Positions 1 to 7,194 of a stretch of 64,000 nucleotides of DNA are shown here, piece after piece (the stretch's first letter is position 1; each line of letters starts with the position of its first letter). The stretch comes from Gordonia liuliyuniae (GTDB lineage Bacteria > Actinomycetota > Actinomycetes > Mycobacteriales > Mycobacteriaceae): positions 124,001 through 188,000 of the forward strand of contig NZ_JAKKOT010000004.1 in the NCBI RefSeq assembly GCF_021739025.1, read 5' to 3'. A program made the position numbers and the translations under genes. The notes under the pieces are model-generated. The model did not search any database. It saw only the letters and a list, made by a program, of their open reading frames with translations, and had not been told where the DNA came from.

Positions 1-474
1 GCCGCGGAGGCCGGGCAGGCAGTAGGCGAGCGGTGCGGGGACGTCGAGCACGCGGATGTCGCGACCGCGCTCGCGATGTCGATCGACGCGGTCGACGAGG
101 TCGATGAGCATGCGGTGCTGATTACGTCGTGCACGAGTGCGGACGCCGACTCGGACGATGCTGTAGATGAGTTTCGCGCCGACCAGCAGGGTGAGTGCGA
201 AGACGATGACGTACACGGTCCACAGGAACCAGCCGAGACGCTCGACCTCGTCGAAGGGATTCGTCGTCGGTGCGCCGTTGACGCCGGGGGAGAGCAAGTT
301 GGCGGCGATGGCCAGACCGGTGCTGAACGCGGACAGGACGGCGGCCAGGGCGACGGCTTGCCACAGCGTCATCGCGGCGCGGGGGGCGTACAGCGGCCAG
401 GACGCGTGTGCGAGAGCCTGCGGGATGGGGCCGACGAGTGCAATGGTGAGGATGCCGAACAGCAGCGCGGTCAT
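1..474 (-). CDS. M56 family (BlaR1-like) metallopeptidase, N-terminal part only
   Basis: Partial gene; it runs off the left edge of the window, so only about 158 N-terminal residues are present. Translation from the ATG at 474 gives a hydrophobic first helix (LLFGILTIALVGPIP), a second one after PRAAMTLW and a third containing WFLWTVYVIVFAL, followed by the stretch VLDVPAPLAYCLPG. That arrangement is typical of M56 membrane peptidases, in which this stretch precedes the HExxH zinc site; the zinc site lies outside the window. It follows the BlaI-type repressor gene after a 54-base gap in the same direction, the usual BlaI/BlaR pair (compare Rv1846c/Rv1845c). Its likely role is to sense a cell-wall signal and cleave the repressor. 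Confidence 0.85.
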   Translation of the reverse strand, partial: MTALLFGILTIALVGPIPQALAHASWPLYAPRAAMTLWQAVALAAVLSAFSTGLAIAANLLSPGVNGAPTTNPFDEVERLGWFLWTVYVIVFALTLLVGAKLIYSIVRVGVRTRARRNQHRMLIDLVDRVDRHRERGRDIRVLDVPAPLAYCLPGLRG

Positions 475-528
475 CGGCTTCCCTCTGGTAGTGCGGTGCG
501 AGCGGTTGCCCGCGGTTCGGTGTCGACT

Positions 529-921
529 CTAGTGCTTCGAGCTGCGAGACGATTCGAGTTCGTCCAACGCTTCGCGAAGGGCGGCGATCTCGTCGGCGTC
601 GACCTGACCGACGAAGGACACGAGAGCTGCGTGGCGCGATCCGGGGGCCTCCGCGCCTTTGAGCGCATCGACCATCAGGCTGGCGACGAGGTCTTCGCGC
701 GGACGCGCTGCCGTGTAACGGTGGGCGCGGTCGTCGCGGATCTGGGTGACCAGTTCCTTCTTCGTCAGACGCTGGAGCACGGTCATGACGGTGGTGTACG
801 CGAGTGCCCGAGAATTCGACAGCTCGGCATGGACCTGACGGACCGTCTGTGGCGTCGCCGACGCCCACAGAGTGTCCATCACTGCACGTTCGAGCTCTCC
901 CAGGCCGTTCATCTTCTTCAT
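529..921 (-). CDS. blaI: BlaI/MecI/CopY family transcriptional repressor
   Basis: A protein of 130 residues, normal for the family. The N-terminal winged helix covers roughly residues 5-75, with LGELERAVMDTLW at the start and the recognition region ALAYTTVMTVLQRL, very close to the BlaI consensus. The C-terminal part is the helical dimerisation and cleavage region. Such repressors bind TACA/TGTA-type operators in front of their own gene and are inactivated by the M56 peptidase encoded next downstream. The 325 bases between this gene and the thioesterase hold its promoter; I could not pick out a clear BlaI operator there by eye. Confidence 0.9.
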   Translation of the reverse strand: MKKMNGLGELERAVMDTLWASATPQTVRQVHAELSNSRALAYTTVMTVLQRLTKKELVTQIRDDRAHRYTAARPREDLVASLMVDALKGAEAPGSRHAALVSFVGQVDADEIAALREALDELESSRSSKH

Positions 922-1028
922 CTTACGTCGACTCCCGTCGAAGGTCGTGTACTGCCCTGTCCGTTATGGACAACGCGGTCGGTCGCGGATCAGTTCCCGC
1001 TGCGGTCCGGGTCTCACCAAGAAGACGC

Positions 1029-1057
1029 TTGACTCGGAGGTAAGGATAGCCTACATT
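1029..1057 (+). promoter_or_regulatory. sigma-70-type promoter with partial IdeR/DtxR-like box
   Basis: TTGACT at 1029-1034 and TACATT at 1052-1057 are 17 bases apart, a textbook housekeeping promoter pointing right. The spacer contains AAGGATAGCCTA, which matches the left part of the IdeR/DtxR iron box but not the right part, so iron control is only a possibility. The next ATG (thioesterase) is about 190 bases downstream, which leaves a long leader. Confidence 0.5.
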
Positions 1058-1113
1058 CAATCGCAAGGATCGTCTGAGTGTCCTGAGGGCTGCAGAGACC
1101 TCCGATCCGCCGC

Positions 1114-1150
1114 AGTGGCCCCCGCGCTCGTCTCGAGTGCGGGGGTCACT
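1114..1150 (+). terminator. GC-rich hairpin in the leader upstream of the thioesterase
   Basis: Arms 1114-1125 (AGTGGCCCCCGC) and 1139-1150 pair over 12 positions with one G-U. There is no T tract. It lies about 60 bases downstream of the promoter at 1029-1057, so it could be an attenuator or the 3' end of a short RNA. Confidence 0.45.
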
Positions 1151-1246
1151 GATGTGTTCGCTGCCTGTCCGGCGTCGACCCTGTCGGCGTCGCCCCTTTT
1201 GGGGGCACCTGCCGGTCGCCGACCGGCTCGGTGGCATTCTGGCCGT

Positions 1247-1666
1247 ATGACTGAACATCTCGATGAGGCGTTGGCGCAGGCCAAGAAGGCGACCGGCTTG
1301 GACGAGCTACTCGGGTTCGTCGTCGACACGGCGTCCGGCGACGGAATCACGGGTTCGCTGACGATCACCCCCGACCACCACCAGCCGTTCGGAATTGTGC
1401 ACGGCGGGACGTACTGCGCGTTGGCCGAGAGTGCGGCGAGCATCAGCGCGTTCTGCTGGGTACGGGAGACGGGCATCGGCGGCACCGCAGTCGGCGTCAA
1501 CAACTCGACGGACTTTCTGCGGTCCGTCTCCGATGGCGTGATCACGGTGTCGACGACGGCGATTCACCGTGGACGGCGTCAGCAGCTGTGGCAGGTCGAT
1601 ATGGTCGATGAGCAGGGACGACTGGTCGCGCAGTCGCGGGTGCGGATGCAGAATATCGCGATGTGA
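1247..1666 (+). CDS. PaaI-type hotdog-fold acyl-CoA thioesterase
   Basis: 139 residues from the ATG at 1247, the usual length for a single hotdog domain. The signature PFGIVHGGTYCALAES (residues about 46-61) is the active-site helix region of PaaI/YdiI-type thioesterases, with the conserved HGG. The strands that follow (GTAVGVNNSTDFLRS and the C-terminal VAQSRVRMQNI) fit the fold. It probably hydrolyses aromatic or short acyl-CoA thioesters in the cytoplasm; the substrate cannot be read from the sequence. It stands alone between the divergent blaI gene and the BCCT transporter. Upstream open reading exists, but the strong family match starts at this ATG. Confidence 0.85.
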   Translation: MTEHLDEALAQAKKATGLDELLGFVVDTASGDGITGSLTITPDHHQPFGIVHGGTYCALAESAASISAFCWVRETGIGGTAVGVNNSTDFLRSVSDGVITVSTTAIHRGRRQQLWQVDMVDEQGRLVAQSRVRMQNIAM

Positions 1667-1887
1667 CGACCCCGGCGGCGAATATCGACGGCATCCGCGG
1701 CCGTAGGGCGCCTTTCCGCTGCGGTCCATGTCGTGTGGTCCTGACCTGTTACGGTCGAACAGCTGTGACGACGCCTACCCGAAGCTCACGGCACGGGGGT
1801 CGTTGTCTGAAGAACTAGAGACGACGTGGCTTTCCTGAGACGACTGATTTTCGGAAAGACATGTGGAGTTTGTGGCGAAGGAGACCT

Positions 1888-3636
1888 GTGTCAACGCCGA
1901 GTAAAGCCAGAGATACACCGAAGCGCGATTGGGTCGTGTTCTCGATCACCGCGTTGTTGTCGATCGCCTTCGTGGTGTGGGGGTTCCTCGACAAGGAGGG
2001 CCTGAAGACGATCTCCGCAGACGCGCAGGGCGGAGTCATCAAGTACCTCGGCTGGTTGTTCGTCCTCGCGACGACCGGTTTCGTGGTGTTCGTGATCTGG
2101 TTGGCGATCAGCAAGTACGGCCGCATCCGGCTGGGCCGGGACGACGAGGGGCCGGAGTTCCGGACCAGCTCGTGGATCGCGATGATGTTCAGCGCGGGCA
2201 TGGGCATCGGCCTGATGTTCTTCGGCGTCGCCGAGCCGCTGACCTATTACGTGTCGCCGCCGCCGGGCACGGTGCCGCCGGAGACCGTCGAGGCGTTCAA
2301 GACCGCCATGGGAACCACGATGTTCCACTGGGGGCTGCAGCCGTGGGCGATCTACGCGGTGGTCGGTCTGGCCATCGGATACGGCATGTACCGCAAGGGC
2401 CGCTCGCAGCTGTTGTCGGCGGCGTTCACCTCACTGTTCGGTGACCGAGCGAACGGCCCGGCCGGAAAGATCATCGACATCCTCGCGATCTTCGCGACCC
2501 TGTTCGGCTCGGCGGCATCGTTGGGCCTCGGCGCGCTGCAGATCGGCGACGGCATGAAGTTCGCCGGCTGGGTCGGCGACGTCGGCACCCCGATCCTCGT
2601 GGTGATCATCGCGGTGTTGACGTGCTGCTTTATCTTGTCCGCCGTCTCGGGTATCGCCCGCGGTATCCAGTGGCTGTCGAACATCAACATGGTGTTGGCG
2701 TTGCTGCTCGCTGTATTCGTGTTCGTCGTCGGACCAACCCTGCTGATCCTGAATCTGATCCCGAGTGCGCTCGGCGACTACATTGAGGAGTACGTCGCGA
2801 TGAGCTCCCGTACGGGGGCCGACGGCGACGCGGCGCTCGCCGACTGGCTCTCGACGTGGACGATCTTCTACTGGGCCTGGTGGATCTCGTGGACGCCCTT
2901 CGTCGGCATGTTCATCGCGCGCATCAGCCGCGGACGCACCATCCGACAGTTCGTGACCGGTGTGCTGCTGGTTCCGACCATGGTCAGCCTCGTGTGGTTC
3001 TGTGTCTTTGGTGGCGCGGCGATCCGTCGACAGGATCAGGTCGGCGACATGGTGACCAGGACGATCGAGGACGGGAAGGAAGTGGTGTCGGTCAACTCGA
3101 CCGGTGCCCTGTTCGACCTGTTGGACACGATGCCGTGGTCCGGGGTCACCGCAGTCCTGGTGATGGCGCTGGTCGCGATCTTCTTCGTGTCGGGCGCCGA
3201 CTCCGCGTCGATCGTCATGGGGTCGCTGTCGGAGAAGGGCGCGCACGAGCCACGGAAACAGACCGTCATCTTCTGGGGTGTGTTGACCGGCGCGGTCGCG
3301 GCGATCATGCTGGCCGTCGGCGGGAGTACCGCGTTGGACGGCCTGCAGTCGATCACCATCATCGCCTCGGTGCCGTTCGTGGTCGTCATGCTCTTGTTGT
3401 GCGTCGCCCTGTACAAGGATCTGCGCTCGGACAAGGTGATGCTGATCGAGAGTCGCAGCTCGCTGCTGGTCGAACGGGCCGTCGCCATCGGCGAGGGAAG
3501 TTACGGCGACGACTTCGACCTCGTCACCCGCTACAGCGAGACCGGCGCACATCCGATCGTCCACGCCGGTGTCGAGGAGGACGTCGACACCGGCACCGTC
3601 GACACGGGCAAGGAGTCTCCCGAGCCGACGACGTAG
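1888..3636 (+). CDS. BCCT family transporter (betaine/choline/carnitine type)
   Basis: About 582 residues with twelve predicted membrane spans. The glycine-rich segment GMGIGLMFFGVAEPL and the tryptophan-rich segment FYWAWWISWTPFVGMF, followed by RISRGRTIRQF, are diagnostic for the BCCT family, which imports glycine betaine, choline, carnitine or ectoine with Na+ or H+ for osmoprotection. The C-terminal tail after about residue 500 is acidic and soluble, as in osmosensing members. I place the start at GTG 1888 because AAGGAG at 1878-1883 precedes it (4-base spacing); an in-frame ATG at 1861 would add nine mostly Trp/Arg residues. The exact substrate is not determinable. Confidence 0.9.
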   Translation: MSTPSKARDTPKRDWVVFSITALLSIAFVVWGFLDKEGLKTISADAQGGVIKYLGWLFVLATTGFVVFVIWLAISKYGRIRLGRDDEGPEFRTSSWIAMMFSAGMGIGLMFFGVAEPLTYYVSPPPGTVPPETVEAFKTAMGTTMFHWGLQPWAIYAVVGLAIGYGMYRKGRSQLLSAAFTSLFGDRANGPAGKIIDILAIFATLFGSAASLGLGALQIGDGMKFAGWVGDVGTPILVVIIAVLTCCFILSAVSGIARGIQWLSNINMVLALLLAVFVFVVGPTLLILNLIPSALGDYIEEYVAMSSRTGADGDAALADWLSTWTIFYWAWWISWTPFVGMFIARISRGRTIRQFVTGVLLVPTMVSLVWFCVFGGAAIRRQDQVGDMVTRTIEDGKEVVSVNSTGALFDLLDTMPWSGVTAVLVMALVAIFFVSGADSASIVMGSLSEKGAHEPRKQTVIFWGVLTGAVAAIMLAVGGSTALDGLQSITIIASVPFVVVMLLLCVALYKDLRSDKVMLIESRSSLLVERAVAIGEGSYGDDFDLVTRYSETGAHPIVHAGVEEDVDTGTVDTGKESPEPTT

Positions 3637-3649
3637 CCGTCTACGCACG

Positions 3650-3699
3650 ACGCGTCGGTTCCCGCCTATCGTCCGGACGATGAGCGGGAACCGACGCGT
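3650..3699. repeat. 50-bp near-perfect palindrome, copy 1
   Basis: Arms 3650-3665 and 3684-3699 are perfectly complementary (16 bp), and the inner part around ATCGTCCGGACGAT is also palindromic, with only two non-matching positions in each half. The core GTTCCCGC..TCCGGAC..GCGGGAAC recurs in the palindrome at 4365-4432. It follows the BCCT stop codon by 13 bases and touches the end of the broken gene on its right. It may also act as a terminator, but no T tract follows. Confidence 0.85.
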
Positions 3700-3705
3700 C
3701 CTGCG

Positions 3706-4364
3706 TTAGCGGGGCACGCTAAGCCCGACTCGCAGACCGTCGAACTCGCCTACGAGGCGCCTGTCCCATTCATAGTCGGTGAAGGCGACGCTGCCGTCGC
3801 GCAGGTCGAATCTGGTCTGGAGTTCGGGGACGGGCAGACCTGCCGTGATCATCTGTGCTCGGCCCCACGATTCGCCCGCGTTGGCTGATCGCGGATCGCA
3901 GTAGCGCAGTGCCGCGGTGACCACGGCACAGCCGCGGATCCGGTGTCGGCCCAGTTCGTCACCGATCTCGTCCGTGCTGACGCCGACGCGGCGCGCGCTG
4001 TCGAGCACGGCGAGGGCCTGCTCGAAGGTTCCACCGGCGGCGACGTCGACTGCGGTCCGTGCGATAGTGGAGACCGCGACGCCGTCGACCTCGACGATCG
4101 CGTCGTGCGGCAACCCGCTGTGGATGTGTCGAGTCGCCATCCGACGGCCGCCACCAGACTTCGACGTCGCGAAGTGTACTGTCCGCCGATCCGGATGCAG
4201 GAGGTCCAGCCCGTGTATTGCGGCAGCGGACTCAATGCTCAGCGGAGTGTCGCTGTCCTGAGCCGCGGCGACGACCTTCAGCCGGTACACCGCGTCGGCC
4301 GTGCCATGCTCGGGCAGAACCCCACCGTGCGCGATATGTCTCCCCAGAATTCCACAGCCTCGTC
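3706..4364 (-). pseudogene. truncated AbiEi/DUF559-like protein gene
   Basis: The minus strand reads an actinobacterial protein of the type IV antitoxin (AbiEi-like)/DUF559 group: segments GRHIAHGG, RLKVVAAAQ, SIESAAAIHGLDLL, VDGVAVSTIARTAVDVA and RRLVGEFDGL are recognisable. Full-length relatives have roughly 280-310 residues, with an N-terminal winged helix and a C-terminal nuclease-like half. Here both ends are missing: the frame enters from the palindrome at 4365-4432 and stops at 3706, six bases from the palindrome at 3650-3699. No good start codon with a ribosome site is present; GTG at 4290 is the first usable one. I read it as a dead fragment left between two palindromes. Confidence 0.65.
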
Positions 4365-4432
4365 TCCCGCGTCAGGCACGCGTTCCCGCTTATAGTCCGG
4401 ACAATAAGCGGGAACGCACGCCTGACGCGGGA
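4365..4432. repeat. 68-bp near-perfect palindrome, copy 2
   Basis: Arms 4365-4393 and 4404-4432 match over 29 bp with two mismatches, around AGTCCGGACA. The inner core (GTTCCCGCTTAT..TCCGGAC..ATAAGCGGGAAC) is the same as in the palindrome at 3650-3699 with a few changes. It lies between the 5' end of the broken AbiEi-like gene and the 3' end of ndh. Confidence 0.85.
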
Positions 4433-4468
4433 ACTCTAACCAGCCGCTAGGCGCGCGCTAGGCCAGAG

Positions 4469-5899
4469 CTAGGCAGAACTGTTGCGGTCCTCGAGCTCCT
4501 TCTTCGCGCGGGCGCGCTCGTCGTCGGCCAGACGCAGACGCTCGAGATAGGAGAGCTCGGTCAGGGCGTGGCGCGCGTACACCTGCTGCTCGGTGACCGC
4601 CAACTGGGTGCGGCCCCGCGTGCTGAACGCGAAGAACCAGTTGACGAAGGTGTTCAGACGGTTGCGGAAGCCGACCATGTACACCAGGTGCAATGCCAGC
4701 CAGCCGAGCCACGCGAAGTAGCCCTCGGTCTCGAACTTGCGCTTGGTGCCGGGGATCGGCACCTGCATCACCGCGCTGAAACGAGAGATGGTCGCCATCG
4801 AGCCCTTGTCGAAATAGCTGAACGGCTTGCGCTGGTCGGGGGTGTGCCCCTTGAGCGAGGCGCGGATCGCGTCGGCCGCGTAGCGTCCGCCCTGGATCGC
4901 GCCCTGCGCGACGCCCGGCACACCGTCGACGGCCATCATGTCGCCGACGACGAATACGTTGTCGTGGCCGGGGATCGTCAGATCCGCTCCGACCTTCACC
5001 CGGCCTGCGCGGTCGAGCTCGGTGTCCGACTGCTCGGCGAGGATCTTGCCGAGCGACGACGCCTGGACGCCTGCCGACCACACCTTGCACTGACTCTCGA
5101 TACGGCCGATCTCGCCGTCCGGGTACTTCACGGTGAGGCTGTCGTCGTCGATGTCGGTGACCATCGCGCCGAGACGGACGTCCACGCCCAGCTTCTCCAG
5201 TCGCGCCTTTGCCTTGTTGCCGAGTTTCTCACCGAACGGCGGCAGGACGGCGGGCGCGGCATCGAGCAGGATCACCTTCGCGGTGGTCGGATCGATGTTT
5301 CGGAACGCACCCTTGAGCGTCTTGTCGCTCATCTCGGCGATCTGGCCTGCCATCTCCACGCCGGTCGGACCCGCACCGACGACGACGAAGGTCAACAGCA
5401 TCTCTTGCTCGGCGCGATCGTCCGAGAGTTCGGCCTGCTCGAATGCGCCGAGGATGCGGCCACGCAGTTCGAGGGCGTTGTCGATCGTCTTCATGCCTGG
5501 CGCGTACTCGGCGAAACTGTCGTTGCCGAAATACGACTGGTCGGCGCCCGCCGCGATGATCAGGTCGTCGTACGGGGTGACGGTGGTGCGTTCGAGGAGT
5601 TGCGACTTGACTGTCTGCGACTCGAGATCGATGTCGAAGACCTCGCCCAGAATGACGTTGGCGTTGCGTTGATCGCGCAGGATGAGGCGGGTCGCGGGAG
5701 CGATCTCACCCTCCGCGACGATGCCGGTCGCGACCTGGTACAGCATCGGCTGGAACAGGTGGTGGGTGGTCTTGGCGATCAGAGTGACGTCGACGTCGGC
5801 CTTTTTGAGGCGCTGCGCCGCGAACAGCCCGCCGAAGCCCGAACCGATGATGACGACCCGTCGGCGCCGCATCGGATCGGTGGCAATGGTGTTGCTCAT
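4469..5899 (-). CDS. ndh: type II NADH dehydrogenase
   Basis: 476 residues, close to mycobacterial Ndh (about 463). The N-terminal FAD-binding Rossmann motif GSGFGGLFAAQRL (residues about 18-30) is followed by HHLFQPMLYQVATG, the quinone-site and FAD segment of NDH-2 enzymes. The second, NADH-binding motif is VVVGAGPTGVEMAGQIAEM (about 173-191). The C-terminal VFVVGDMM..VPGVAQGAIQGG is also typical. The enzyme sits on the inner face of the membrane and passes electrons from NADH to menaquinone without pumping protons. It lies 68 bases downstream of a GNAT gene in the same direction. Confidence 0.95.
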   Translation of the reverse strand: MSNTIATDPMRRRRVVIIGSGFGGLFAAQRLKKADVDVTLIAKTTHHLFQPMLYQVATGIVAEGEIAPATRLILRDQRNANVILGEVFDIDLESQTVKSQLLERTTVTPYDDLIIAAGADQSYFGNDSFAEYAPGMKTIDNALELRGRILGAFEQAELSDDRAEQEMLLTFVVVGAGPTGVEMAGQIAEMSDKTLKGAFRNIDPTTAKVILLDAAPAVLPPFGEKLGNKAKARLEKLGVDVRLGAMVTDIDDDSLTVKYPDGEIGRIESQCKVWSAGVQASSLGKILAEQSDTELDRAGRVKVGADLTIPGHDNVFVVGDMMAVDGVPGVAQGAIQGGRYAADAIRASLKGHTPDQRKPFSYFDKGSMATISRFSAVMQVPIPGTKRKFETEGYFAWLGWLALHLVYMVGFRNRLNTFVNWFFAFSTRGRTQLAVTEQQVYARHALTELSYLERLRLADDERARAKKELEDRNSSA

Positions 5900-5967
5900 C
5901 GGTTGTCTCCAGAGTTGTCGAGAATCATTGCGTCCTGCGCTTACCGTTCAACGTTAGTACCTGCCGG

Positions 5968-6585
5968 TCACCCGGTCATACCGATGGTCCCGTTTGCTCT
6001 ACGGTGCCGGCCGGCGGCCCGGTCGACGGTGTGTCGGCCGCGCGTGGCGGCCCACTGATCGCGCAGCAGTTCGTACTCGACGTCGTCATCGATCTGCTCG
6101 CCGGACAGCCGTGCTGCGGACAAAGCCAGCGGCGACAGACGCATGCCCAGCTTGCGCATCACCCGGTGCGACGCGGAGTGGCCGGGGTGCGCGCTGGCGA
6201 ACACACGCCGAGTGTCGGTCGACAGGAACGTGACGGCGATCAACGCGGCTGCGGCTTCGGTCGCGATGCCCGCACCCCAGTGTTCGCGGGCGATGCGGTA
6301 ACTGAGTTCGAGCTCGTGTTCGGCGCTGTGTCGGGGCAACCGTAGATGGACCCAGCCGACGAACATGTCGTGACGCCGCAGCGACACCGTCCACATCCCG
6401 GTCCCGTGCGACGCGAACTGCGCCTGCGAACGGGGAACCACCCAGTCGGCGATGGTGTCCCGTCGAGTGGGTTCGCCGCCGCTGACGAAGCGCATCACGT
6501 CGGGGTCGGCGTCGAGCACGTACAGGCGGTCGACGTCGTCGGGCGACACCGGCCGCAGTCGCAGACGTTCGGAGTCGATGGCCAC
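5968..6585 (-). CDS. GNAT family N-acetyltransferase (RimJ/RimL type)
   Basis: About 205 residues from the GTG at 6585 (start VAIDSERLRLRPVSPDD). SERLRLRP..DADRLY-like openings and the acetyl-CoA loop region HWGAGIATEAAAALIAV (about residues 100-116) followed by RRVFASAHPGHSASHRVMRKLGM are characteristic of the ribosomal-protein/aminoglycoside GNAT group (Acetyltransf_3). The reading frame stays open further upstream, but that region overlaps the divergent thioesterase and lacks family similarity. Its substrate is unknown. It precedes ndh in the same direction. Confidence 0.85.
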   Translation of the reverse strand: MAIDSERLRLRPVSPDDVDRLYVLDADPDVMRFVSGGEPTRRDTIADWVVPRSQAQFASHGTGMWTVSLRRHDMFVGWVHLRLPRHSAEHELELSYRIAREHWGAGIATEAAAALIAVTFLSTDTRRVFASAHPGHSASHRVMRKLGMRLSPLALSAARLSGEQIDDDVEYELLRDQWAATRGRHTVDRAAGRHRRANGTIGMTG

Positions 6586-6645
6586 GCCCGGCAGTCTAGC
6601 GACGCGCGTGGAGGACGTGTCGGACGTCGACGATATGGTCGACCC

Positions 6646-7101
6646 GTGTCGGATGAAGAGAACATGAATGCACCGCAGACTCCGTTCGCGGTGGAGATCG
6701 CGTTGCGCTGGGGCGATCAGGATTCGCTCGGGCATATCAACAACGTGCAGATCGCGCGAGTGGTCGAAGAGGCCCGCATCCGCGCGATGAACACCTGGTT
6801 CGGTGGCGGGAAAGACACGTTCTGGGCAGTCTTGGCACGCCAGGAGATCGAGTTCGTGAGCATCCTGCACTATGACCCGAAACCCGTGCAGGTTCAGGTC
6901 TGGATCACGCGCATCGGGACGTCGTCCTTCGACTTCGGCTGCCGTGTGCTCGCACCGACCGGCGAGGTCGCAGCCCTGACGGAGACCACGCTCGCTGCGC
7001 TCGACCCGAAGGCCGGCGCGACGGTCCCGCTGCCCGACGCCGCCGTCCGAGGACTGCGCGAACACGTCGGGGACCCGGTGCCGTTCCGTCGCCGTCGATG
7101 A
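6646..7101 (+). CDS. 4HBT-type acyl-CoA thioesterase (hotdog fold)
   Basis: About 151 residues. WGDQDSLGHINNVQIARVVEEAR near the N-terminus is the 4-hydroxybenzoyl-CoA thioesterase signature, with the catalytic aspartate in the D.D..GHINN context. The strands RQEIEFVSILHYDPKPV and GTSSFDFGCRVL follow as expected. Start options are GTG 6646 and ATG 6664; GAAGAG sits just upstream of the latter. It is divergent from the GNAT gene and lies 93 bases in front of recC. The substrate is probably a long or branched acyl-CoA, but that cannot be seen. Confidence 0.85.
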   Translation: MSDEENMNAPQTPFAVEIALRWGDQDSLGHINNVQIARVVEEARIRAMNTWFGGGKDTFWAVLARQEIEFVSILHYDPKPVQVQVWITRIGTSSFDFGCRVLAPTGEVAALTETTLAALDPKAGATVPLPDAAVRGLREHVGDPVPFRRRR

Positions 7102-7194
7102 CCTGAGGCGTCAGCGTCGACAGGCAGCCAGGACCGACAGATAGCCGGTAACGACAGATAGTCGGTAACGACAGACAGGCGGGGAGGAGCTGAC

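Noticed and set aside
1041-1058. Complete IdeR/DtxR iron box.
   Set aside because: Only the left half fits the consensus; the right half has at least three mismatches, so I keep it as a partial match only.
4568-6058. Long plus-strand reading frame (496 codons) antisense to ndh.
   Set aside because: It mirrors the codons of ndh; long antisense frames are expected in GC-rich DNA. The same applies to the long frames antisense to recB, recD, icd and the 42202-43731 gene.
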